This document shows positions 15,728-21,711 of a DNA stretch of 21,711 nucleotides, one piece after another. The translations under genes and the position numbers were made by a program. The DNA comes from an uncultured Porphyromonadaceae bacterium (lineage in GTDB: Bacteria; Bacteroidota; Bacteroidia; Bacteroidales; Muribaculaceae), in contig UQLO01000038.1 in assembly GCA_900541865.1 (NCBI GenBank), positions 1-21,711 on the forward strand. The letters are read 5' to 3'. Each line of letters opens with the position of its first letter. Positions within the stretch are counted from its first letter, which is position 1. The notes under the pieces are model-generated. The model was not told where the DNA came from. It saw nothing but the letters and a program-made list of their open reading frames with translations, and made no database searches.

Positions 15728-15767
15728 AATTATGTGTAGAAAAGATTGAAAAAGTTGTGCAACCAAA

Positions 15768-16736
15768 ATGAAGCTCTATAAATTCATCACCGATTGGATT
15801 CTTATTTTCTCCATCCTCGGAGGCATTTTCGGCTATTTTGCCTTTGCCGCCCTCGATTTGTCGGCCCAGGTGCGGGGTGCCGCTCTGACCGCGGTACAAA
15901 TCCTGCAGCCGCTGCTCATTTTCTGCATGCTTTTTCTGACCTTCTGCAAGGTTAACCTCAGCGAGTTGCGCCTTTGCCGCTACCACTGGTGGCTGCTTCT
16001 TTTCCAAGTAGGGATGTACCTGACCATCGGGGCGGTTGTCATGTCGTTGCCCCGCGACGGCCTCCGTATAGTGCTCGAGGGCGCAATGATATGCCTCATC
16101 TGCCCGACGGCCACCGCCGGCGCCGTGATAGTCAGAAAGTTGGGCGGCAGCCCGCAGCACATCACAACCTACACCATCCTCATCAATCTGGCTGCTTCGC
16201 TTGTCATACCGGCCACTGTGCCCTGGGTGCATCCCAACCCCGGCATCTCCTTCGCCACGGCCTCTGTGCTCATTTTGGGCAAGGTTTTCCCGCTGCTGCT
16301 TCTGCCGCTTATATGCGCCTTCCTGCTGCGTCTGTTCCTGCCCAAATTCCACGAAGTTGTGCAGCGCTACGGCCATTTGTCGTTCGAGCTGTGGGTAGTG
16401 GCGTTGGCGTTTGCCACAGCCGTCACAACGCGCTATATCGTACATAGCAACACCTCATTGGCCACCGACCTGTGGCTGGTGGCCGTATCGCTGATCACGT
16501 GCGTGCTGCAGTTCTACATCGGCCGTCGCATAGGTGCAAGCAGCGACGATACAGTCACCGCCGGACAGTCGCTCGGCCAGAAAAACACCGTGTTCGCCAT
16601 CTGGCTGGGCTACACTTTCTTCACGCCCATAACCTCCGTTGCCGGCGGCTTCTACAGCATCTGGCACAACGTCATCAACTCCTGGCAGCTCTACCGCCAC
16701 AACCACCCGCGGACTCTCGACGGTTGCGCTCGATGA
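15768..16736 (+). CDS. BASS-family transporter (bile acid:sodium symporter-like)
   Basis: This 322-residue inner-membrane protein has about nine to ten hydrophobic helices. Family marks include the early FGYFAFAALDLSAQVRGAALT, ICPTATAGAVIVRKLGG (about 110-126) in the first crossover region and GQSLGQKNTVFAIWLGYTFFTPITSVAGGFY (about 264-294) in the second. Members import organic anions such as bile acids, pantoate or keto acids with sodium; the substrate cannot be read here. Its last 62 bases overlap the 3' end of the convergent macrodomain-like gene. The final residues (HPRTLDGCAR) are therefore encoded opposite that gene and may be a recent extension. Confidence 0.87.
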   Translation: MKLYKFITDWILIFSILGGIFGYFAFAALDLSAQVRGAALTAVQILQPLLIFCMLFLTFCKVNLSELRLCRYHWWLLLFQVGMYLTIGAVVMSLPRDGLRIVLEGAMICLICPTATAGAVIVRKLGGSPQHITTYTILINLAASLVIPATVPWVHPNPGISFATASVLILGKVFPLLLLPLICAFLLRLFLPKFHEVVQRYGHLSFELWVVALAFATAVTTRYIVHSNTSLATDLWLVAVSLITCVLQFYIGRRIGASSDDTVTAGQSLGQKNTVFAIWLGYTFFTPITSVAGGFYSIWHNVINSWQLYRHNHPRTLDGCAR

Positions 16737-17112
16737 TGTCGGCGAAGCTTTTGGGAAGCCGAACATTGTAGAGGTCGTAAGCTTCGTCGAAGAGCGGGGC
16801 TATCTGCTCGTCGGTAAAACCGGCGATGCCGCAGCCTATACGGGTCACGTAGAAGGTGTTTTGGTCCCACTCGCGGGCGAGTTTGATGAAGTCGTCGACA
16901 TAGGGCTTGATGGTCTCCACTCCGCCCTGCATAGTCGGAATGGCATAGCTCTGACCTTGAATACCCACGCCTTGGCCCATGATAGCGCCGAACTTTTCGC
17001 GAGCCACGCGAGCGGCTCCGCCGGCGTGGTTGCCTTGCAGATTGGAGCCGAAAACGAAGATGTCGTCCGGTCCGAGCTGCTCAATATTTTCGGGAGTGTA
17101 CTTTAGATACAT
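16675..17112 (-). CDS. Macrodomain-like conserved protein
   Basis: This 145-residue protein has a pattern seen in a phage-related, macrodomain-like family: YTPENIEQLGPDDIFVFGSNLQGNHAGGAARVAREKFGA, GQGVGIQGQSYAIPTMQGG, TFYVTRIGCGIAGF and DEQIAPLF. The FGSNLxGxHxGGAA and GCGIAGF loops resemble ADP-ribose-binding loops, so nucleotide or ADP-ribose-derivative binding is a reasonable guess, not shown. There is no signal peptide. It follows the glycerate kinase by 15 bp and is probably its operon partner. The C-terminal tail (NRRESAGGCGGRAARS) is low-complexity and lies opposite the transporter's end; it may be a readthrough extension past an older stop. Confidence 0.78.
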   Translation of the reverse strand: MYLKYTPENIEQLGPDDIFVFGSNLQGNHAGGAARVAREKFGAIMGQGVGIQGQSYAIPTMQGGVETIKPYVDDFIKLAREWDQNTFYVTRIGCGIAGFTDEQIAPLFDEAYDLYNVRLPKSFADIIERNRRESAGGCGGRAARS

Positions 17113-17127
17113 ATTGTTTCTATTCGA

Positions 17128-18255
17128 TTATGATAAGAGTCGGAGCGTAGTGACCACGGCGTCGGCAAGGCACTTGGCGGCATAAGTGGGCCGCATGGCT
17201 TTTTCGAGGTCGACGGCCTCCGTCTGTATGCACACCGCCGCCCGGAAGCCGGCCGCGTAGAGTTCTTGCCGGTCTGCCACACGTCCGGCGTAAGCAACTA
17301 CCGGCACTCCCCGCTCCCGGGCGCGCCGCATCACTTCGAAAGGCAGCTTGCCCATCAAAGTCTGCGCATCGATGGAGCCTTCGCCCGTAAAGACGAGGTC
17401 GGCGCCCTCAAGGGCCTCGCTGAAGCCTGTTTTGTCGAGCACGAAGGGTGCGCCGGGGCGAATATCGGCACCGAGCACAGCGGCGAGACCCGCCGCCACG
17501 CCGCCGCCGGCGCCTCCGCCGGCGAGTTCGCGCATGTCGGGGCAGCCCTTGTCGGCAAGCAGCCTCGCAAAGTTTTCAAGACCCGCCTCCAGAGTGATTA
17601 CGCCCCTGTTGCCGGCACCCTTCTGGGGACCGAACACGGCGGCGGCGCCTTCGGGGCCCGTCAAGGTGTTGGCCACGTCGGCGAGCACCGTGAAGCGCAC
17701 ACCGCTACAATTTCGGCGGGCAGCCTCGATATCCAAGTCGGTGAGCTCGAGCAGGAACCCTCCGGAAATGCGCTCAAATTCGCGATCCCCGCGGAAGCAC
17801 CGCGCGCCCAAAGCCTGCAGGATACCCCAGCCGCCGTCGACTGTGGCCGACCCTCCCGCGCCGAGGATGATATGTCGGCATCCGCGGGCTATGGCGTCGC
17901 GGATAAGGATTCCCGTGCCGAAGCTGGACGTGGCGATGGGATTACGCCGCGGTTTTTCCACCAGAGTCAGCCCGGAGGCCGCCGCCATGTCGATAGCAGC
18001 CTCGGTGCCGTCGGCGCTCACCATATATTCAGCCTTAATATGTCGGCCGAGCGGATCGAGGGTGTCGGACACCACAGTGCGGCCGCTACCTTCGAAGATG
18101 GCGCGCGCGGTACCTTCACCGCCGTCGGCAACATTGAATACGCAGACCTCGCAGTCGGGCCGCACACCCTTGATCGCCTCGGACGCAATGCGCCCGGCCT
18201 CTGCGCTGGTGAGACAGCCCTTGAAAGAATCGATAGCCACTACAATTTTCTTCAT
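17128..18255 (-). CDS. glxK: Glycerate kinase (GlxK/GarK type)
   Basis: This 375-residue enzyme phosphorylates D-glycerate, feeding 2-phosphoglycerate (or 3-phosphoglycerate) into glycolysis. Family features are MKKIVVAIDSFKGCLTSAEAG, NVADGGEGTARA, IDMAAASGL, TSSFGTGILIRDAI, ILGAGGSATVDGGWGILQALG, AAAVFGPQKGAG, GGGAGGGVAAGLAAVLGA and FTGEGSIDAQTLMGKLP. The ATG at 18255-18253 is preferred over a GTG two codons upstream because homologues start MKKIV. It is divergent from rsgA across 229 bp and followed by the macrodomain-like gene. A weak -7-like TATTTTG lies about 23 bp upstream on the minus strand. Confidence 0.95.
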   Translation of the reverse strand: MKKIVVAIDSFKGCLTSAEAGRIASEAIKGVRPDCEVCVFNVADGGEGTARAIFEGSGRTVVSDTLDPLGRHIKAEYMVSADGTEAAIDMAAASGLTLVEKPRRNPIATSSFGTGILIRDAIARGCRHIILGAGGSATVDGGWGILQALGARCFRGDREFERISGGFLLELTDLDIEAARRNCSGVRFTVLADVANTLTGPEGAAAVFGPQKGAGNRGVITLEAGLENFARLLADKGCPDMRELAGGGAGGGVAAGLAAVLGADIRPGAPFVLDKTGFSEALEGADLVFTGEGSIDAQTLMGKLPFEVMRRARERGVPVVAYAGRVADRQELYAAGFRAAVCIQTEAVDLEKAMRPTYAAKCLADAVVTTLRLLS

Positions 18256-18329
18256 GAACACTCTTAAACTTTTCGCAAAATAGGTAAAAACGAAAGATTT
18301 TTTAGGAAATCATAAGACTTTTGAGGGCG

Positions 18330-18345
18330 TTATGGGGTTCCATAA
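18330..18345. other. Small inverted repeat in the glxK-rsgA spacer
   Basis: TTATGG and CCATAA flank a four-base loop (GGTT). The element sits mid-spacer between divergent genes and could be an operator or chance. Apart from this and the rsgA -7 box, the 229-bp AT-rich spacer shows nothing clear. Confidence 0.3.
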
Positions 18346-18441
18346 TAACCGAAAAAGGCCGAAATGATTTACAAAAAAGATGAGTTTTTAACATTTGGGA
18401 ATAAGTTTAAACGAGTTCAATATGCAAAAATACAAATTATT

Positions 18442-18474
18442 ATTGGAGCTGTCGGAAAAATTTTCGTAATTTTG
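18442..18474 (+). promoter_or_regulatory. Promoter-like sequence very close to the rsgA start
   Basis: TAATTTTG (18467-18474) is an exact TAnnTTTG box, with ATTG (three of four TTTG bases) 21 bp upstream at 18442-18445. The box ends only 10 bp before the rsgA ATG, so the transcript would be nearly leaderless. Confidence 0.6.
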
Positions 18475-18484
18475 TTCAAGATAT

Positions 18485-19435
18485 ATGGCAACAGGAACAG
18501 TAATAAAAAATACCGGGTCGGCCTACACCGTGCGGCCCGACCTGGGAGGAGATGCGATCACCTGCCGCATCAAGGGTAACTTCCGCATCAAAGGCATCCG
18601 CACCACCAACCCCGTGGCCGTCGGCGACCGCGTTGTCTTCGGCACGCCGGGCCGCGACGGCGTGGCACTGATCACGGCCATCGAACCGCGCAGAAACTAC
18701 ATTATCCGCAAAGCATCCAACCTCAGCAAAGCCGCCTCCATTATAGCGGCAAACGTCGACCTGGCCCTACTGGTTGTCAGCCTCGTACATCCCGAAACCT
18801 CCACCACTTTCATCGACCGCTTTCTAGCCTCCGCCGAGGCATACGGCGTTCCGGCCGTGCTGGCAATCAACAAAACCGACCTGCTCGACGGCGAAGAGGA
18901 CGGTCGCGAATACCTTGCCGCCGTGCGAAACCTCTACGAAACCATCGGCTACCGCACCGTGGCCGTGTCCGCCCGCACCGGCGAAGGCCTCGACTCTCTG
19001 CGCGAGCTCCTTGCCGGACGCACCACCCTCTTTTCGGGCAACTCCGGAGTGGGCAAAAGCAGCCTCATCAATGCCCTCATACCCGGCCTCGACCTTCGCA
19101 CCGGCTCCATCTCGGAGGCCAACGACTCCGGCATGCACACCACCACCTTCTCCGAGATGTTCGAACTTCCCTCAGGCGGCTATATCATCGACACCCCCGG
19201 CGTGCGCGGATTCGGCACCGTAGAGTTCGATGCCGCCGAAGTAGGCCATTTCTTCCCCGAAATCTTCCGCGAGTCGGCCCATTGCCGCTTCGGCGACTGC
19301 ACCCACACCCACGAGCCGGGATGCGCCGTCCTCAAAGCCGTCGACGAGAGCCGAATTTCTCAGAGCCGCTACAGCTCATATCTGAGCATATTGGAAGAGG
19401 CATCGGCCGCCGCGCCCGACAAATACCGCTCGTAG
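18485..19435 (+). CDS. rsgA: Ribosome small-subunit GTPase RsgA
   Basis: This 316-residue circularly permuted GTPase checks maturation of the 30S subunit. An N-terminal OB domain (about 1-75, with IKGNFRIKGIRTTNPVAVGDRV) is followed by the permuted GTPase motifs: G4 NKTD (129-132), SARTGEG (162-168), G1 SGNSGVGKS (184-192), TTTF (219-222) and G3 DTPG (236-239). A C-terminal zinc site follows, C267, C272, H274 and C280 (HCRFGDCTHTHEPGC). All key residues are present. The stop codon lies in a small hairpin (CCGCT-CGT-AGCGG, 19426-19438). It is one of several translation-related genes in the window. Confidence 0.97.
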   Translation: MATGTVIKNTGSAYTVRPDLGGDAITCRIKGNFRIKGIRTTNPVAVGDRVVFGTPGRDGVALITAIEPRRNYIIRKASNLSKAASIIAANVDLALLVVSLVHPETSTTFIDRFLASAEAYGVPAVLAINKTDLLDGEEDGREYLAAVRNLYETIGYRTVAVSARTGEGLDSLRELLAGRTTLFSGNSGVGKSSLINALIPGLDLRTGSISEANDSGMHTTTFSEMFELPSGGYIIDTPGVRGFGTVEFDAAEVGHFFPEIFRESAHCRFGDCTHTHEPGCAVLKAVDESRISQSRYSSYLSILEEASAAAPDKYRS

Positions 19436-19468
19436 CGGCCTCGCCGACATTGTGGCGTAATTCTACGA

Positions 19469-19520
19469 TGGGGCATTTTATGGGGCATTTTACATTTTAA
19501 ATTTTACATTTTACATTGTC
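19469..19520. repeat. Tandem ATTTTA-type repeat tract between rsgA and the LysE-family gene
   Basis: Two perfect tandem copies of the 12-mer TGGGGCATTTTA (19469-19480, 19481-19492) run into a degenerate array of ACATTTTA/AATTTTACA units up to about 19520. The tract is very AT-rich against a GC-rich background and lies just upstream of the LysE -7 box. No coding potential was seen in this 136-bp spacer. Confidence 0.7.
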
Positions 19521-19547
19521 AATTGGGGATGTGTGGGGAATTTTTGC

Positions 19548-19555
19548 TATTTTTG
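19548..19555 (+). promoter_or_regulatory. -7 box for the LysE-family gene
   Basis: TATTTTTG matches TAnnTTTG and ends 16 bp before the ATG at 19572. The best -33 candidate (ATTG at 19522-19525) is 22 bp upstream, so the match is imperfect. It supports the inner ATG over an upstream in-frame ATG at 19533, which lies before the promoter. Confidence 0.55.
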
Positions 19556-19571
19556 CTTGTTTTTTCAAAAT

Positions 19572-20213
19572 ATGGAGCAGATATTGTACATATTGCCTCG
19601 CGGATTGGCCATAGGCGCGCTTATTTCGGCGCCAATGGGTCCGATAGGTATGCTCGTGATTCAGCGCACTCTGTCGAAGGGGCGGTGGGCGGCTTTCTTC
19701 ACGGGTATGGGAGCTGCGCTGAGCGACTTGGTGTACTGTCTGCTGACGGGTTTCTGCCTGAGTTTCATCACCGGATTCATCGATGCCCACAAGCTCGCTA
19801 TCCAAATTATAGGCAGCGGCGTGATAGCGGCTTTCGGCCTGTATCTGTTCCGCAAGAACCCCACTCGCTCCCTTCGGGCGGCCGATGTGAGCGCAACCAA
19901 CTACTGGAGCGACTTCGTGACAGGCTTTTTGCTGACCTTCTCGAATCCTCTGATTCTGTTCTTCATCATCGGCTTGTTCGCGCGGTTCACCTTCCTGCTA
20001 CCCGACTTTGGCATACACCACTATATAATAGCGTATTTCACTATATTCACCGGCGCCATGTGCTGGTGGTACTTGGTCACGCTGCTGGTGAGCCGACTGC
20101 AGAAGCGCATCAATGTGCGCTCCCTCCGCTTGATTAATATCATCATCGGCTCTTTGCTGTTCATCATGGCCGTTGCCGGCGCTGTGATGGGCGTGGTTGA
20201 GCTGCTTGGCTAA
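19572..20213 (+). CDS. LysE/RhtB-family amino-acid exporter
   Basis: This 213-residue membrane protein has about six helices and the family N-terminus GLAIGALISAPMGPIGMLVIQRTLSKGR (11-38). GMGAALSDLVYCLL and TGFLLTFSNPLILFFIIGLFA follow later, with the NP motif in the middle helix. LysE-type proteins expel amino acids or related metabolites; the substrate is not evident. The start at 19572 (MEQILYIL) is preferred because the 13 upstream codons overlap the -7 box. The CBM9-like gene begins 15 bp after its stop, so they probably share a transcript. Confidence 0.9.
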   Translation: MEQILYILPRGLAIGALISAPMGPIGMLVIQRTLSKGRWAAFFTGMGAALSDLVYCLLTGFCLSFITGFIDAHKLAIQIIGSGVIAAFGLYLFRKNPTRSLRAADVSATNYWSDFVTGFLLTFSNPLILFFIIGLFARFTFLLPDFGIHHYIIAYFTIFTGAMCWWYLVTLLVSRLQKRINVRSLRLINIIIGSLLFIMAVAGAVMGVVELLG

Positions 20214-20228
20214 TTCCGGAATTTTACA

Positions 20229-20885
20229 ATGACCCCCGAACATCTCGACATACCCCGCGTAGCAGCACTTGGCTGCCTTGAGGACCCGCAGGCCATCATC
20301 AACCTACTGGACGAGCACGGTGTTCGACGCACCATCAGCTCTCTGAACTGGCCCGAGGAGTTTCCCTACCGGCCCCTGGCTACCTTCGCCACCGCTCACG
20401 ACGGCCGCAATCTGTGGATTGACTTTCTGGTGCGCTGCAACTATCTTCGCGCCGAAAACTACACCGACCAGACACCGGTGAGCGAGGACAGCTGCGTGGA
20501 AGTTTTCCTCCGGCCGGAGGAGAGCCCGGAGTACTGGAATTTCGAGTTCAACTGCATAGGAGCCGCCAACGCCTCCCACCGCCGGGAGCGCCCCGAACCC
20601 ACGCGGCTTTCGGCTGAGGAGCTCGCTCAAATTGAGCGTTTCCCCTCGTGCGGTACTCGTCCATTCTGCGAGCTGGAGGGTTTGTTCACGTGGAATCTTC
20701 TTGTCAAGATACCGATGAGCCTCATGGGTGTAGACGCAACAGCGGGGCCGGCGCAGCTGCACGGCAATTTCTACAAATGTGCCTCGCGGTGCACCCTGCC
20801 CCACTATTTGAGCTGGAGCCCGATCGAAACTCCTCGGCCCGACTTTCACCGGCCGGAATTTTTCGGTTCTATTACGCTTCTATAA
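20229..20885 (+). CDS. CBM9-like (carbohydrate-binding family 9) domain protein
   Basis: This 218-residue protein is almost wholly a CBM9-like domain of the type common in Bacteroidales. Landmarks are DFLVRCNYLRAENYTDQTPVSEDSCVEVFLRPEES (about 65-99), YWNFEFNCIGAAN (102-114), FTWNLLVKIPMSL, HGNFYKCASRCTLPHYLSWSPIETPRPDFHRPEFFG (178-213). No signal peptide or lipobox is visible, so it seems cytosolic despite the carbohydrate-binding fold. No catalytic domain is attached. The stop (20883-20885) directly abuts the stop of the convergent alcohol dehydrogenase. The ligand is unknown. Confidence 0.82.
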   Translation: MTPEHLDIPRVAALGCLEDPQAIINLLDEHGVRRTISSLNWPEEFPYRPLATFATAHDGRNLWIDFLVRCNYLRAENYTDQTPVSEDSCVEVFLRPEESPEYWNFEFNCIGAANASHRRERPEPTRLSAEELAQIERFPSCGTRPFCELEGLFTWNLLVKIPMSLMGVDATAGPAQLHGNFYKCASRCTLPHYLSWSPIETPRPDFHRPEFFGSITLL

Positions 20886-21698
20886 TCAAGCTATTGCCGG
20901 CTCAGGGTCGCGGGCGGCTTCGGCCTGCAGGGCTTCGGCAGCTTCGGGAGCTGCCTCCTTTGCGCGGGCGGCAACCTGGTCGGCGTCGAGCATAAGCTCG
21001 AAAATCTGGCGGGTGTCGGCTGCCTTGAGACGATAGTAGTTGCCGACGGTCTCGCCGTGGTTGGCATGGAGCCGCTCGACCATGGTGTCGATGTCGGGCG
21101 CCTCGACGCCGAGAGCTTTGAAAGTCAGCGGCATGCGGAGCACGGCACTGAGGAAAGCGCGCAGCGAGGCCACCGTTTCGATTGCGGCGGCTCGGTCGTC
21201 GCGCTGGTCGATGTTGAAAATACGCCTTCCAAGCTGAGCGACTTTGGAGGGCTTATGGTGAGCCATGTATGCCATCCATGCGGGAACCACAACTGCAAGA
21301 CCCGCTCCATGGGCAACATTGGGATACATGGCGCTGATTTCATGTTCGAGGTAATGGCAAACCCAGTCTTCGACGCGGCCTACGCCTACGCTGCCGTTGT
21401 TAGCCATCGTGCCGGCCCACTCTATGTTGGCGCGGGCGTGGTAGTCGGTGGGGTCGCTCATGGCACGCGGGGTTTCGGTCATCAGACCCATCAGAAGGCC
21501 TTCGGCGATGCGGTCGGTCATTTCGACGCGTATTGTCGGCGAGAAGTAGCGCTCCAGGATGTGGGTCATGATGTCGACTGCACCGACGGCGGTCTGCCAG
21601 GCCGAGAGGGTAAAAGTACGCTCGGGATTCAGAATCAGGGCAACCGCATCAAAATTTCCAAAGGTTCTACCATCCGGAGATGACGTTTGCCGAGTTTT
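20886..21698 (-). pseudogene. Iron-containing alcohol dehydrogenase, 5' part missing at the terminal repeat
   Basis: The C-terminal part (about 225-250 residues) of a butanol-dehydrogenase-type group III alcohol dehydrogenase is clear. It shows LILNPERTFTL, QTAVGAVDIMTHILERYFSPT, ANIEWAGTMANNGSVGVGRVEDWVCHYLEHEISAMYPNVAHGAGLAVVVPAWMAYM and LHANHGETVGNYYRL. These include the metal-binding histidine regions (MTHILER, HYLEHE, VAHGAG). Full-length relatives have about 385 residues; here the cofactor-binding N-terminus is missing. Homology seems to fade around 21640, where the 76-bp repeat begins, and the frame closes with TAA at 21701-21699 inside the repeat. The only in-frame ATG is at 21569, too far in to give a whole enzyme. 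Either the gene is disrupted or the contig is mis-joined here. Confidence 0.8.
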
Positions 21699-21711
21699 TT
21701 ATTAATAAACT
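21636..21711 (-). repeat. Right copy of 76-bp perfect terminal inverted repeat
   Basis: This is the exact reverse complement of bases 2-77, reaching the last base of the window. It replaces the expected upstream part of the alcohol dehydrogenase gene. On the plus strand it contains the same MTFAEFFINK reading (ATG at 21680-21682) as the left copy on its minus strand. The window thus leads into identical sequence at both ends. Confidence 0.9.

Noticed and set aside
17266..18283. Plus-strand open frames opposite glycerate kinase
   Set aside because: Two overlapping frames shadow the conserved kinase; neither has a recognisable motif.
1..21711. The window might be a closed circle (plasmid or phage), since its ends are alike
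   Set aside because: The end sequences match in inverted, not direct, orientation, so they cannot be joined as a simple circle. Gene content is chromosomal.
1..21711. CRISPR arrays, insertion sequences, prophage or restriction/toxin systems
   Set aside because: No regularly spaced repeats, transposase, integrase, phage structural or known defence protein could be recognised on either strand.

Overview
The window looks like a contig from a GC-rich member of the Bacteroidales (Bacteroidota), possibly Muribaculaceae or a relative; the family is a guess. Three things support the order. Several promoters match the Bacteroidetes TTTG-N19-21-TAnnTTTG form, and Shine-Dalgarno sites are largely absent. 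The protein set is typical of the group: DUF5103 type IX secretion plug protein, DUF3109, paired short chromate transporters and a CBM9-like protein. One exported enzyme ends in a type IX (Por) secretion-sorting tail. The genes are mostly housekeeping, densely packed and often overlapping by 4 bp.

Layout. (1) Positions 155-7788, minus strand: one long unit read right to left. Its order is Yip1-like membrane protein, smpB, mutS2, two chromate-transporter halves, a RimK-like ATP-grasp ligase, a GT4 glycosyltransferase, then (after a 159-bp gap with its own -7 box) a TupA-like ATP-grasp protein. A textbook promoter lies at 7809-7839. (2) 8021-9961, plus strand: an exported glycerophosphodiester phosphodiesterase-like protein with an unassigned middle region and a T9SS C-terminal tail. 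(3) 9987-11465, minus: an MBOAT O-acyltransferase with its own promoter. (4) 11698-15509, minus: a five-gene unit ung, T9SS plug protein, DUF3109, standalone B3/B4 domain, Sua5/YciO family. (5) 15613-15687: tRNA-Arg(CCG), followed by a hairpin and a BASS-family transporter on the plus strand. (6) 16675-18255, minus: glycerate kinase and a macrodomain-like protein, the latter overlapping the transporter tail to tail. (7) 18485-20885, plus: rsgA, a LysE-family exporter and a CBM9-like protein. (8) 20886 to the right end, minus: a 5'-truncated iron-containing alcohol dehydrogenase.

Themes. Translation quality control recurs: smpB beside mutS2, rsgA, a standalone aminoacyl-tRNA-editing-like B3/B4 domain, a Sua5/YciO protein and a tRNA. 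Cell-envelope functions also recur: GT4, two ATP-grasp ligases, MBOAT, the T9SS plug protein and a T9SS cargo protein.

The most unusual structural feature is a perfect 76-bp inverted repeat at the two extreme ends of the window (2-77 and 21636-21711). On the right it cuts off the alcohol dehydrogenase and closes its reading frame. It may be a real inversion site or dispersed repeat, or an assembly junction; the sequence alone does not decide. No CRISPR array, insertion sequence, prophage or clear new defence system was seen. No gene-free stretch exceeds 300 bases.
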